DNA from: Desulfomonile tiedjei
GTDB lineage: Bacteria > Desulfobacterota > Desulfomonilia > Desulfomonilales > Desulfomonilaceae
NCBI GenBank assembly: GCA_020722215.1
Contig: DYLG01000002.1
Coordinates: 1-42,599 of the forward strand
Reading direction: 5' to 3'
Length of the DNA: 42,599 bases
The position numbers and the translations under genes are program-made. The notes beneath the pieces were generated by a model. That model searched no databases. It saw nothing but the letters and a program-made list of their open reading frames with translations, and was not told the DNA's origin. Below, piece after piece: positions 33,310 to 42,214 of the stretch. The first letter of the stretch is position 1; each line of letters opens with the position of its first letter.

Positions 33310-35655
33310 TCAGTCCTCGGCAAGAACCACTACGGTAACTCCCTCGCCCCCCTGCACGAGGTCTCCCGATTGGAGACTTTTTACAAGGGGGTGGCCCGCG
33401 AGGTATTTCCGAATGCCCTCCTTCAGCCGACCGGTTCCCTTTCCGTGAATGATGTTCAGCGAAGACAGCGCACTGCGGACAGCTTCATCCACCGCTCGGT
33501 CCACAATGGGAAGCGCCTCGTCAACTCGCAGCCCGATGACGTTGACTTCCCGGCGGGCCGTGGCAAGGGGGATATGTACCCCAATCTGTTCCTTTTTTGA
33601 AGCATTTTTTTCGGGGAGGGACTCATTAAGTACCACAAGATCCCCCACATCAGCCCTGATCTTCACTTTTCCGACGGAGATTTCCACCTGGCCCTTGTCC
33701 AGAATGGACAGCACCGTGCCCTCCTTGTCAAGGGTCGTCAACCTGACCTTGGAACCGACCGGCGGAATGGGCAACCGCGTTTCCAAAGGGGTTCCGAGGC
33801 CGATCTCCAACTCGTTCTTTATTCTGACCACTTCTCTGCGAGGCTCTCCGCCCGGCTTCATTCGGCCGCTCTTGAGAGATCTTTGGAGATCTCCTATCTC
33901 TTTTTCCGCCTTCCTGACAACGTCCAGAGCTTTCCTGCGGACCTCCTCGATCGCGACTTCTTTTCGTACGCGGATCTGATCAAGCTCCTCTTTGAGCTGA
34001 AGTCGCTGTTTGGAAAGATCCTGCCTCAGCTCATCGATCTCAGATAGCTTCTCTCTCAGGCTCTGCATCAGCCGGGAACTACCGCCGGCAGCCTTGTCCA
34101 CATAGGTTTTCGCCGCTTCAATAACGCTTTCGGGCAGTCCTATCCGTTCAGCAGCGGCTATGGCATGGGATTCTCCCGGCAAGTCGTACAACAGCTTGAA
34201 CGTGGGTTCGAGCGTCTCCGGGTGAAATTCAGCGCTGACGTTTTTCACCTGGGTTCTGCCCAGACCGTAGGCCTTCAGGTGGGTCAGATGGGTCGTCACG
34301 ACGGTTCGGGCCCTCCTCCGTATCATCTCGTCCAGGATTGCCATGGCAAGGGCGGCGCCCTCCTCCGGGTCAGTGGCTCCACCCAGCTCGTCGAGCAATA
34401 CCAAGTCCCCGGCCGAGGCGGTCTCGAGAATGGACTTGATTCGCAACATGTGTCCTGAAAAAGAAGACACGCGGCTCTGAATGTCCTGTTCATCGCCAAT
34501 GTCAGCCATGATTCGGGTGAACGGAGAAATCTTCGTGCCTTCCCGGGCGGGCACCATAATGCCGCAGCGGGTCATCAGAGGAAAAAGCCCGGCTATTTTC
34601 AGGGCAACGGTTTTTCCGCCCATGTTCGGGCCGCTGATCACCGTGGCCAGAGTCAAAGGGTCCTGGATAACGTCCATGGGAACCACATCCACACCGGCGC
34701 TCAGAAGCAGGGGATGACGTGCTCCCAGAATGGCGAAGCCGTCCTCCGCCATCTCCGGGGAGACCGAATCGGTTGTCGTGGCGTAAAGGGCTCTCGCCTG
34801 AAAAGCATCCAACGTGGTCAAGATCTCATAATCCGTCGAGATCTCCTCAATGGAGGACCGAATCTCAGCGGTCAATTCCGTGAAGATCCTGCGGACCTCG
34901 TCCCTCTCCTCGTCCAGAAGCGACGCTACCTGATTGTTCAGCTCAAGAACCTCCAGAGGTTCCACGTAAACCGATGCACCGCTTCTGGAATGATCGTGGA
35001 CGATTCCGTCCAGCACACCTTTGAATTCGGGCCTGAGCAGTATCACGTAGCGGTCATTTCGAAGCGTAACGTAATCTTCCTGGACAACCCTTGACAGATC
35101 GCGCGTTTGGACTATTCCTTCCAGCATTTTCCGGACGCGGTTTCTGGCGGCGCGCCATCGCGCCCGAATCTGCTCCAATCGATGGCTTGCCGAGGATCGC
35201 ACCAAGCCGTGCTCATCCAGTACTTGCCCGATCCGATGTCTGAGCCCACCCAAGGTTATCAGCCGAGAGCCGATATCCCTGACGAGATTCAGTCTTTGTT
35301 CCAACCGCTCGATCCGGTCTCTGACGCCGGTTACGATGGACAGGAGGTCAGCGACTGCCAGGATCTCTTCAGACTCCAGCACGGATATGGGATTGTTCAG
35401 CTTCTCGAATGTGCCCTCCATGGGAAGCAGGTCGCCCAATCCCAGCGGCCCACCGATCGACGCCACTTCCTTAAGCTGACACACAAGCTGCAATTGAGCC
35501 TGTATTTCCGCCATTTCGGTCAACGGCGCCGAATCGAGAACCTTTACCCTGCCCGGCGCGGAATAGGCGTGCGCAGCGGTCTCTTCCAGAATGCTTGGCA
35601 ACTCGAGCAGCTCCAGACTATCCCCAAAAAGGTTAATATCGGATTCCCCCGGCAT
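33310..35655 (-). CDS. mutS2: Endonuclease MutS2 (recombination/ribosome-collision ATPase)
   Basis: This 781-residue MutS2 protein has an N-terminal lever/clamp region (LELLELPSILEET) and an ABC-type ATPase with Walker A GPNMGGKT (about 337-344) and Walker B LVLLDELGGATDPEEGA. It also has a coiled-coil segment (LREKLSEIDELRQDLSKQR) and a C-terminal Smr nuclease domain ending with IIHGKGTGRLKEGIRKYL. Family members limit recombination and, in Bacillus, act on collided ribosomes; which applies here is unknown. The ATG at 35655 has AGAGG at good spacing, and the family N-terminus begins shortly after it. Upstream in-frame ATGs at 35682 and 35820 are less likely. It lies downstream of hisA-hisF with a 222-base gap. 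Confidence 0.92.
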   Translation of the reverse strand: MPGESDINLFGDSLELLELPSILEETAAHAYSAPGRVKVLDSAPLTEMAEIQAQLQLVCQLKEVASIGGPLGLGDLLPMEGTFEKLNNPISVLESEEILAVADLLSIVTGVRDRIERLEQRLNLVRDIGSRLITLGGLRHRIGQVLDEHGLVRSSASHRLEQIRARWRAARNRVRKMLEGIVQTRDLSRVVQEDYVTLRNDRYVILLRPEFKGVLDGIVHDHSRSGASVYVEPLEVLELNNQVASLLDEERDEVRRIFTELTAEIRSSIEEISTDYEILTTLDAFQARALYATTTDSVSPEMAEDGFAILGARHPLLLSAGVDVVPMDVIQDPLTLATVISGPNMGGKTVALKIAGLFPLMTRCGIMVPAREGTKISPFTRIMADIGDEQDIQSRVSSFSGHMLRIKSILETASAGDLVLLDELGGATDPEEGAALAMAILDEMIRRRARTVVTTHLTHLKAYGLGRTQVKNVSAEFHPETLEPTFKLLYDLPGESHAIAAAERIGLPESVIEAAKTYVDKAAGGSSRLMQSLREKLSEIDELRQDLSKQRLQLKEELDQIRVRKEVAIEEVRRKALDVVRKAEKEIGDLQRSLKSGRMKPGGEPRREVVRIKNELEIGLGTPLETRLPIPPVGSKVRLTTLDKEGTVLSILDKGQVEISVGKVKIRADVGDLVVLNESLPEKNASKKEQIGVHIPLATARREVNVIGLRVDEALPIVDRAVDEAVRSALSSLNIIHGKGTGRLKEGIRKYLAGHPLVKSLQSGDLVQGGEGVTVVVLAED

Positions 35656-35877
35656 TTCAGCGCCTCTTGGTGAATTCAACATAGTTGTTGACCCGACGCG
35701 ATAATGGGCAAGATATGGACACCCCACTTGGAGGGAAGTTCCCGGTACTGCGCGGCGAAACGTTCCATCTAGGTTCTCTTGCAGGACAGCCGTCTTGCCG
35801 GCCTGAGACATGACGGGCAAGAAGCCTCTCCCACAGTTCCTGTGTACATGCCGTCCGGAATCTTGTGTAAATCCGAG

Positions 35878-36642
35878 CTAGAGCCGCACAGGGATTCCTT
35901 GTCCATGGAGATATTTCTTCAGTTGAGCGATAGGGATTTCTCTGTAGTGGAATATGGACGCGGCGAGCACCGCGTCAGCATTGGCCCGGACGATGGCGTC
36001 TCTCATGTGCTCAGGCTTTCCTGCGCCTCCCGAGGCTATGACCGGAATGCCTGCTATTTCCGTCACCGCCTTGGTCATAGGAATATCGAAGCCGTCCTTG
36101 GCGCCGTCGGCATCCATACTTGTCAGGAGAATCTCCCCCGCGCCCAGCTCCTCTGCCTTGCACACCCATTCCAGCAAGTCGATCCCGGTCATGGTCCGGC
36201 CGCCATGTATGGATATCTCAAAGCCCGAAGCAGTCTTGTACGTCAGTTTGGCGTCTATCGCCACGACTATGCACTGGCTTCCGAATGTTAGTGATGCTTC
36301 CCGGATGATCTGCGGATCGCGCACTGCGGCGGTGTTCAAAGAGACCTTGTCCGCTCCCGCGTTAAGTAAGTCCCGTATGTCCGACTTGCTTCGGACGCCG
36401 CCGCCCACAGTCAAGGGCATGAACACCTCCTCCGCCGTCCTTGCAACCACATCGAGGATGATCCGCCGCCTCTCGTGCGAAGCGGTAATGTCTAGAAACA
36501 CCAGTTCGTCGGCCCCCTCTCCATCGTAAAAACGGGCGTTCTCCACAGGGTCTCCGGCGTCTCGGAAGTTGACGAAATGCACGCCCTTGACCACCCTCCC
36601 ATCCTTCACATCCAAACATGGAATAATTCTCTTGGCCAGCAT
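35878..36642 (-). CDS. hisF: Imidazole glycerol phosphate synthase cyclase subunit
   Basis: This 254-residue HisF is a (beta-alpha)8 barrel that uses ammonia from HisH to convert PRFAR to imidazole glycerol phosphate and AICAR in histidine synthesis. The start [20 protein letters not shown] contains the catalytic Asp11. The second catalytic aspartate lies in [33 protein letters not shown] and [13 protein letters not shown] are also present. Its ATG overlaps the hisA TAA stop by one base (TAATG), so the two are translationally coupled. hisH and the rest of the his genes are not in this window. Confidence 0.96.
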   Translation of the reverse strand: MLAKRIIPCLDVKDGRVVKGVHFVNFRDAGDPVENARFYDGEGADELVFLDITASHERRRIILDVVARTAEEVFMPLTVGGGVRSKSDIRDLLNAGADKVSLNTAAVRDPQIIREASLTFGSQCIVVAIDAKLTYKTASGFEISIHGGRTMTGIDLLEWVCKAEELGAGEILLTSMDADGAKDGFDIPMTKAVTEIAGIPVIASGGAGKPEHMRDAIVRANADAVLAASIFHYREIPIAQLKKYLHGQGIPVRL

Positions 36643-37370
36643 TACCTTTTCTCAGCTATTCCAATTGCTTCTCGGAGATCAATTTGCCCTTCGTAAAGCG
36701 CCCGGCCTATTATTATCCCAGTCACCCCGCTCTTTTCAAGGCCGAGCGCGTCCTCCACATCTCTTAGATTTGAGACTCCTCCGGAAAGGATAACCGGAGT
36801 AGACAAGCTCTCGGCAAACTCCCTTGTTGCCTTGAAGTTAGGTCCTCGCATCATGCCGTCCCGTTCGATGTCCGTGTAGATAAATGCGGCAGCGGCCGAA
36901 GAGTCGAAATAGCGCGCCAATTCGACGGCTCTCAATTGTGTGGCCTCAGTCCACCCCTCAACCGACACCATGCCCCCCCTTGCGTCCACGCCTACCGCGA
37001 TGAGGCCGGGAAAAGCGGAAAGCAATTCAAGCGCACGCTCCGGGTTCTTGGCTGCCATCGTGCCAAGGATCACGGTGCTCACACCTGCGTCGAAATACCT
37101 TCGGATGGTGGCCTCGTCTCTCAACCCGCCACCTAACTGGATGGGGACCTTCACAGCGTCCACGATACGCGCGACGGATTTGAAGTTGGCCGGCTCGCCT
37201 CCTACTGACCCTTCCAGATCAACTACATGGATGCGCGACGCGCCGAGGTCTTGCCATGTGCGAGCTTGAAGAGCCGGGTCGTCGCTGAAGACCGTCGACA
37301 ACTCCATGTTTCCCTGTCGGAGGCGCACGCACTTGCCGCCCTTCAAGTCGATTGCAGGTATTATTTGCAT
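36642..37370 (-). CDS. hisA: Phosphoribosylformimino-AICAR ribotide isomerase
   Basis: This 242-residue HisA is a (beta-alpha)8 barrel catalysing the ProFAR to PRFAR isomerisation just before the HisF step. [15 protein letters not shown] holds the catalytic Asp8. The second acid lies in AVGVDARGG, and [20 protein letters not shown] and [11 protein letters not shown] follow. Length is normal. The start ATG (37370) lies only ~16 bases after the T-run of the strong terminator that ends the upstream secreted-protein operon. No promoter could be placed between them, so transcription of hisAF may depend on read-through or on a promoter inside the upstream gene. Confidence 0.95.
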   Translation of the reverse strand: MQIIPAIDLKGGKCVRLRQGNMELSTVFSDDPALQARTWQDLGASRIHVVDLEGSVGGEPANFKSVARIVDAVKVPIQLGGGLRDEATIRRYFDAGVSTVILGTMAAKNPERALELLSAFPGLIAVGVDARGGMVSVEGWTEATQLRAVELARYFDSSAAAAFIYTDIERDGMMRGPNFKATREFAESLSTPVILSGGVSNLRDVEDALGLEKSGVTGIIIGRALYEGQIDLREAIGIAEKR

Positions 37371-37385
37371 GGTTCAGTCCGCTCA

Positions 37386-37416
37386 ACAACAAAAAAGCCC
37401 CCATGCGGGGGCTTTT
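37386..37416 (-). terminator. Intrinsic terminator between the secreted-protein operon and hisA
   Basis: A perfect 10-bp stem (37393-37402 with 37407-37416) has a 4-base loop. On the minus strand it ends in a run of T residues followed by TTGTTG. It terminates the proline-rich protein operon whose last stop is at 37444. On the plus strand the hairpin also has four T residues. Confidence 0.85.
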
Positions 37417-37443
37417 CTTGCTACCAATCTACCCGTGGTGTTC

Positions 37444-37800
37444 TTACTTAACCGGCAGATAGTATACGAACGGAGGCCACGGAACGATGAACTTCCACAT
37501 GGGGACTGCCACCGGAATGGGAGGGGGCGGTCCACAGGGGTTGACCATGATGGGCGCGGGCGGCGTCGGGTCCGGATACTTCATATTCACTTCGATGGTG
37601 GTCGTAAGTCTAGGGGGTTTGCAGGGCGGAGCCTTCACCTTTGCAGGCGGCGGACACCCTCCCGGGCCGCAAGCCGGAGCGGCAGCAGGCATCACCGTCG
37701 GTGTCGGTGCGGGAATCGCACCCGTATAGGTCCCGGCCCATGCCATGTTCGCCGATGCGACGACCAGGATGAATCCGAGAATTACTAGCTTTCTAACCAT
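37444..37800 (-). CDS. Proline-rich secreted hypothetical protein (paralogue A)
   Basis: This 118-residue protein has a signal peptide (residues 1-~22, MVRKLVILGF, a hydrophobic core, then NMAWAG). The mature part is very rich in proline and alanine, and contains CGPGGCPPP, PPCKPP and NPCGPPPP, giving four cysteines. It ends with an aromatic FVYYLPVK. No family is recognised; a structural or envelope-associated role is a guess. AAAGGAGG lies before the ATG. The leader and signal peptide resemble those of the upstream gene (37841-38347), so the two are likely paralogues in one operon, ending at the terminator at 37393-37416. Confidence 0.75.
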   Translation of the reverse strand: MVRKLVILGFILVVASANMAWAGTYTGAIPAPTPTVMPAAAPACGPGGCPPPAKVKAPPCKPPRLTTTIEVNMKYPDPTPPAPIMVNPCGPPPPIPVAVPMWKFIVPWPPFVYYLPVK

Positions 37801-37840
37801 ACCCTTCTCCTCCTTTCGGCAAACTCATTATATCCTTAAT

Positions 37841-38347
37841 TTACTTTTGCACCTTCATCGGCATAGGCGGAGGCGGAGCCATCGGGACGGGTCCGCAAAC
37901 CGGCGGGCACCTCACATAGTTGGCCTTCACGTACACGCAGCGGGGGTACTCCACTCCCTTGTCGCAGCACTGCCAGCCCTTGTCAATCCATGTGTGCGGC
38001 TTCTTGATCTCCACTGCGGGAACAAGCCACTCGTAACGGCCGGGGGCCCAAGGTGCGGGATAGGTAAGCGGATTCGTGTCGAATGCCAACGGTGTTGACG
38101 GCCAGCAGATGCCGGCGAGATAAGGCGCCACCACCCGTACGCGCCTCAGTTGAGCGGGAACAGGAACGATCTGTTCCTTAGTGACTGAATAGGCAGTCTT
38201 GGCGGGTCCACAAATGGGCGGGGGACCCGGCGGGGGCGGCGGTATTACGCTGGGTGGTGCAGGAGGACCACCTGCGAACGAAATGACCGCGCTGACACCC
38301 ATGAACGCGAGGACCAAAAGGCCCAAAAGTAACAAGCGTTTAACCAT
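37841..38347 (-). CDS. Proline-rich secreted hypothetical protein (paralogue B)
   Basis: This 168-residue protein has a signal peptide (residues 1-~25, MVKRLLLLGLLVLAF to ISFAGG), then a proline run (PPSVIPPPPPGPPPICGP). A globular middle with WLVPAVEIKKPHTW and QCCDKGVEYPRCVYV follows, then a second proline-rich end with CPPVCGPVPMAPPPP. Seven cysteines suggest disulfides in an oxidising compartment. No family is recognised. A longer frame begins at 38461, but the ATG at 38347 has AAAGGAGG upstream and starts the signal peptide directly. It is followed by paralogue A after 40 bases. Confidence 0.75.
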   Translation of the reverse strand: MVKRLLLLGLLVLAFMGVSAVISFAGGPPAPPSVIPPPPPGPPPICGPAKTAYSVTKEQIVPVPAQLRRVRVVAPYLAGICWPSTPLAFDTNPLTYPAPWAPGRYEWLVPAVEIKKPHTWIDKGWQCCDKGVEYPRCVYVKANYVRCPPVCGPVPMAPPPPMPMKVQK

Positions 38348-38446
38348 ACCCTGAATCCTCCTTTCAACAGTTCCTTCCGAATCAAACGTCGGGAACCAGG
38401 TGAAAACATTCCCGGACAAAATCCGATATATTCCGGTAATGTAGTT

Positions 38447-38475
38447 TTGGTAACAAATCAAGTCGTGAATGTCAA
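38447..38475 (-). promoter_or_regulatory. Candidate promoter of the proline-rich secreted-protein operon
   Basis: On the minus strand a perfect TTGACA (38475-38470) is followed after 17 bases by TACCAA (38452-38447), a weak -10 match. It lies about 100 bases before the ATG at 38347. The strong -35 and correct spacing are in favour; the poor -10 suggests need for an activator, or chance. Confidence 0.4.
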
Positions 38476-38850
38476 GTCATTTTTTCCGGTGCGTCGCACC
38501 CGGCCCCGGGGCCGAGTGCTCTCTAGCTCCGCTTCTATTCCCCTTGTGCCCACTCCTGGGGCCCGTTTGTGTCGCTGGACAGCCGCCTGTCCCTATTTCC
38601 GTCCAATATGCGAAACCAATCGAAGGGTTGCTACTGGCGCATTTTCTATCAGAAGCAGCGGTCCAAGTCAAGGATTTTTTCCCCTTTCCCGCTGTTTCCA
38701 GTGTCCGGCGGCATTTCCTTACGCTCACGGAGGCCTCAAGGTCAGGGAGCCGGGCCCGTGAATTCTTGGAGCGGGGGGCGCAAGCGGGGCGCCACCTTCT
38801 TAGCCGAAGGCGCCCCCTCATTCCCTCCCTGCTCCGCCGGCTACGCGGTC
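38476..38850. other. Gap with a GC-rich hairpin, no convincing gene
   Basis: This region lies between the fabG-type gene end and the promoter of the proline-rich operon. It holds an 8-bp inverted repeat (ggggcgcc at 38786-38793, ggcgcccc at 38809-38816). That repeat lies about 35 bases downstream of the reductase stop and may act as a weak terminator or RNA stabiliser; there is no T-run. Open frames here overlap in several directions and none has start signals or homology. Confidence 0.45.
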
Positions 38851-39603
38851 TCAGATCATGCCGTAGCCCCCGTCCACGCAGATCACCTGGCCTGTAATGT
38901 AATCGGATTCGGCCGAAGCCAGAAACACAAACGCGGGGGTGACGTCTCCCGTCTCGGCGAACCGTTTGAGTAGAATTCGATTCATGTACACGTCCCTGAG
39001 CTTCTCGTCCGTCCGGATCTTCTCGCTCATGTCCGTGGCAACAATCCCCAGTGAGATCACATTGGCACAAACGTTGTACTGGGCGAGTTCCCGAGCGACG
39101 CTCTTGGTGAAGCTCAGTATCCCGCCTTTGGCCGCAGCGTAGTTCACCTGCCCCACCGTGCCCACAAGTCCGGCCACTGAGCTGACGTTGATCACCTTGC
39201 CGTATTTCTGTTCCTTAAAAAACGGGAAGGCTGCCTGAACGCAAAGGAACGGCCCCTTGAGGTGCGCGTCAACCACGGCGTCCCACCTTTCCTCGTCCAT
39301 CTTGTGAAGCATTGCCGGTCGGGAGAACCCTGCATTGTTCACGAGAATGTCCAACCTCCCGAAGTGCTCCCTCGCCGTACGCATCATGGTCTCCGCGTCA
39401 GCCTTGGAGGACACGTCGGCGCGCACCGCAACCGCTTTGCGTCCCATGGCGCGTATGGTGTCCACTGCCTCCTGAGCGGGTCCCTCACTGCTTGTGTAGT
39501 TGATCAGCACGTCCGCCCCGTTTTGCGCAAAAGCCAGAGCAACTGCGCGTCCTATCCCTCTGCTGCTGCCGGTAACTACCGCGGCCCTGCCGGCCAGTTT
39601 CAT
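38851..39603 (-). CDS. fabG: SDR-family 3-oxoacyl-ACP reductase-like protein
   Basis: This 250-residue short-chain dehydrogenase/reductase is of the FabG type, which reduces 3-oxoacyl thioesters with NADPH in fatty-acid synthesis or related pathways. The nucleotide-binding motif TGSSRGIG (11-18), NNAG (89-92) and the catalytic Ser142, Tyr155 and Lys159 (NYAAAK) are present, and the end ITGQVICVDGGYGM is typical. The ATG at 39603 has AAGGAGG just upstream; a frame beginning at 39747 is not needed. No other fatty-acid genes are adjacent, so a paralogous role (for example in beta-oxidation or polyester metabolism) is possible; the gene name reflects the family only. Confidence 0.85.
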   Translation of the reverse strand: MKLAGRAAVVTGSSRGIGRAVALAFAQNGADVLINYTSSEGPAQEAVDTIRAMGRKAVAVRADVSSKADAETMMRTAREHFGRLDILVNNAGFSRPAMLHKMDEERWDAVVDAHLKGPFLCVQAAFPFFKEQKYGKVINVSSVAGLVGTVGQVNYAAAKGGILSFTKSVARELAQYNVCANVISLGIVATDMSEKIRTDEKLRDVYMNRILLKRFAETGDVTPAFVFLASAESDYITGQVICVDGGYGMI

Positions 39604-40260
39604 GGTGCCTCCTTGTGTTTCTTTCCAAAATGAGAGTTCCGGCCCGAAGCGTTCCGGACCGTTTATCGCGGGCCCTTTCCGCGCCCGGTCCCACCGCAAG
39701 CGCGGCCTTCGTCCGCCCGTGGCGGGGCTTCCCTTGCCGCAGGGCAATGAAGTTTACCAGGGTGGACGGGGGAAAAAAAGCCCCGAGGATCGCTCGGGGC
39801 GCGAAAGGAGGTATGGATATGGGTTATCGTGTTCGCTGGCGAACCTGACCTCTCGCCGCAAGGGCTGCCACTGCGCGGTCAGTTTGTGGAGAAGTCGAGG
39901 GTCGCTGATCACATAACCCCTGTCCGATTAGACACGGGCATGCAAGAAAAGTTCCGAGCTGAAGTTCAAGCGAGGATTTAGTTTCTTAACCTACTGTAAC
40001 TACGTAGTGTTTCGGCCAAGTTGGCAGCCGCGCCTCGTGGATTTTCCCCGAAGATCAATTACCCTTGAAATCGCTTTGCCTTCCAGCCTCAACATGCCGA
40101 TATGGCTCGCTCTTTCAGCACAGGAGTCCTGGCAGGACTACGACTGTTATCTTTTCAATAATAGCAGCATCTCGGGCCAATTCTTTACCTACGCGCTAGG
40201 CTAATCCGGCGTCATACTTTACCTGCAATGACATCGGATGACTTGCTGCCGCACAGCGCT
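39604..40260. other. Long gap with an intrinsic terminator, no convincing gene
   Basis: This 657-base stretch separates two minus-strand genes. It holds a strong minus-strand terminator (39773-39800). On the plus strand, a perfect ribosome-binding-like AAAGGAGGT at 39803-39811 is followed by a nine-residue open frame from about 39819. No recognisable protein or structural RNA was found. The terminator is ~460 bases past the XRE-cupin gene and ~170 bases before the reductase, so it either ends an unseen small RNA or long 3' region, or acts as an attenuator. Confidence 0.45.
39773..39800 (-). terminator. Intrinsic terminator or attenuator upstream of the FabG-type gene
   Basis: An 8-bp GC-rich stem (gccccgag at 39780-39787, ctcggggc at 39793-39800) has a 5-base loop. 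On the minus strand it is followed by seven T residues (39779-39773). No gene ends directly before it on that strand. Confidence 0.7.
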
Positions 40261-40803
40261 CTACGGCGTGTATACGACAACGATCAGCTTCGATTCTTTA
40301 GCGCTGAGATTCCTCAGAGAATGTTCCACGGAGGAATTGAAGTGGTGAGCGGTCCCCTTCTTGAGCACTGTGGTCTCCTTGCCCACGGTAAGCTCTACTC
40401 TGCCTTCAAGCACGTACACAAACTCCTCTCCTTCGTGTTTGTACTCAACGTTCTCGTGGACTTTCTTCGGTTCCAGAGTCACCAGGTATGCCCAGAGATG
40501 TTTGTCCTCCGCTCCTGGGTTGAGCGTCTTGTAGGAGTAGGCCTTGGTCCTTTTGCGGTAGCTCTTCAGGCGCTCCTTTTTCTTGTCTTCGGCCAGGAGA
40601 GTGCCCGAATCCACCGCCAGGGCCCTCGATATCTGTATCAGAGCGCCCACAGGAGGGGACACCTTTCCTTCCTCGATCTCCCGGAGGTATTCCGGAGACA
40701 CTCCTGCCTGTTCGGCAAGCGCCTCCGGAGTCATTGTCCGGTTTTTTCGCATCGCCTGGATTCTCTCTCCGAGGCTTCCTCTCGTACTGGGTTTCCTTGC
40801 CAT
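40261..40803 (-). CDS. XRE-family transcriptional regulator with C-terminal cupin domain
   Basis: This 180-residue protein has an N-terminal XRE-type helix-turn-helix (about residues 10-66, LGERIQAMRKNRTMTPEALA, then SPEYLREIEEGKVSPP). It also has a C-terminal cupin_2 beta-barrel (about 105-175, HEGEEFVYVLEGRVELTVG, LKKGTAHHFNSSVEHSL). Such proteins act as transcription repressors or activators sensing a small ligand in the cupin. The ATG at 40803 has AGGAG seven bases upstream, better than the ATGs at 40809 and 40827. Its target is unknown. The acyl-CoA dehydrogenase gene lies upstream on the same strand, and a link to fatty-acid or organic-acid metabolism is a guess. Confidence 0.88.
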   Translation of the reverse strand: MARKPSTRGSLGERIQAMRKNRTMTPEALAEQAGVSPEYLREIEEGKVSPPVGALIQISRALAVDSGTLLAEDKKKERLKSYRKRTKAYSYKTLNPGAEDKHLWAYLVTLEPKKVHENVEYKHEGEEFVYVLEGRVELTVGKETTVLKKGTAHHFNSSVEHSLRNLSAKESKLIVVVYTP

Positions 40804-41047
40804 AACCATTCTCCTGTGGATCACCATAGTATGGGTCGAAGAAATCTGCCGATGCCCGGCAAACAGGGAAGCTCTGCAACTGTTGTCCGGTTGCGCTCCT
40901 GATGCCGGCGGCCCGGCTTGCGCGCCTCATGGCGACTTCGACCGCCCCTACGCTCCGGGTTGTCGGGCGGCCATGACTCGGGGACATCCCGCTGAGAACC
41001 GACGAATCAGGCCGCGAAACGCATTGTTCACCGAGGTACGGATAGCG

Positions 41048-42214
41048 TCAGTAGGAATCCGGCCTCTTTCTTCCCTTGTATTTGGTAATCTCTCGGGCGA
41101 TCACGACCCTTTGGATCTGATTGGTCCCTTCAAATATCTGGCCTATTTTAGCAAACCGCATGTACATTTCCACAGGGTACGACTTCATGTACCCGTAGCC
41201 GCCGAGAATCTGCACCGCGTCCGTGGTGACCCGCATCGCCACATCTGTGGCCAAGCGCTTGCCCATGGCCGCTTCCATCATACAGTCCTCTCCCTCGTCC
41301 ATCAGGGATGCAGCCCTATAAACCATGAGCCGGGCGGCGTCGATTTCCGTGGCCATGTCGGCAAACATGAATTGCAGGGCCTGGAACGATACGATGGGCT
41401 TGCCGAACTGCTGGCGCTTGTGCGCGTACGCAAGCGCGTAGTCGAACGCTTGCTGAGCCAAGCCCACGGAGCAGGCGCCTATGTTGATCCGCCCGCCGTT
41501 GAGGGCCGTCATCGCAAAATTGAACCCCAGGCCCTCCGCGCCCAGGATGTTCTCTTCGGGAACGAAGCAGTTGTTGAAATGGAGTTCCGTGGTAGGAGAC
41601 GCGTTCAAGCCCATCTTCGCCTCATGGGGACCGAAGGCGAAGCCGGGAGTGCCCTTCTCCACGATGAGAGTGCTGATTCCCTTGGATTTGTGCGCGTCGC
41701 TGGTTCGGACCATTACCGCGTACACGTCCGCTACGCCTCCGCTTGTCACGTAGAGTTTGGTCCCGTTGACCACGTAGCCCCCGTTTTTCCTTACCGCGGA
41801 TGTGCTAAGCGCGGCCGCGTCGGAACCGGCCTCGGCCTCCGTTAGAGAGTAGGCCCCCAGCTTTTCTCCTCTGGCAAGGGGTTTGACCCACCGCTCTTTC
41901 TGCTCCTCGGTGCCGTATTGACAGATGAGATTGGTCACCATGTTGTGGACCGTCAGGTACACCGCGGTGGCATAGCAACCCTTGGCAAGCTCCTCAAATA
42001 CCAGTGCTGCTGTGAGGCGCCCCACATTCGTGCCGTCGTATTCTTCGGGGACGTAGAGCCCGGTGAAATCCAGATCTCCCATCATCTCGAAGACCTCACG
42101 GGAGAAGTGGTGCTTCTCTTCCCATTCCCTGGCGTTGGGGGCAAGTTCCTTAAAGGAAAAGTCCCTTGCCGCCTTTCTTATGAGGCGCTGTTCGTCACTT
42201 AGCTTAAAATCCAT
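41048..42214 (-). CDS. Acyl-CoA dehydrogenase
   Basis: This 388-residue flavoprotein oxidises acyl-CoA to the 2-enoyl-CoA and passes electrons to an electron-transfer flavoprotein. Present are the N-terminal helical domain (MDFKLSDEQRLIRKAARDF), the ACAD signature GAYSLTEAEAGSDAAAL, the middle-domain YVVNGTKLYVTSGG, and the C-terminal AYAHKRQQFGKPI, DAVQILGGYGYMKSYPVEMY and FEGTNQIQR. The last contains the probable catalytic base Glu362. The ATG at 42214 has GGAG seven bases before it and matches the family start; an upstream frame to 42379 is spurious. Substrate chain length cannot be told. This fits anaerobic beta-oxidation or syntrophic growth. Confidence 0.93.
   Translation of the reverse strand: MDFKLSDEQRLIRKAARDFSFKELAPNAREWEEKHHFSREVFEMMGDLDFTGLYVPEEYDGTNVGRLTAALVFEELAKGCYATAVYLTVHNMVTNLICQYGTEEQKERWVKPLARGEKLGAYSLTEAEAGSDAAALSTSAVRKNGGYVVNGTKLYVTSGGVADVYAVMVRTSDAHKSKGISTLIVEKGTPGFAFGPHEAKMGLNASPTTELHFNNCFVPEENILGAEGLGFNFAMTALNGGRINIGACSVGLAQQAFDYALAYAHKRQQFGKPIVSFQALQFMFADMATEIDAARLMVYRAASLMDEGEDCMMEAAMGKRLATDVAMRVTTDAVQILGGYGYMKSYPVEMYMRFAKIGQIFEGTNQIQRVVIAREITKYKGRKRPDSY

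Noticed and set aside
40583-41845. 420-codon plus-strand open frame
   Set aside because: It is antisense to the acyl-CoA dehydrogenase and the regulator genes and has no protein-like motifs.
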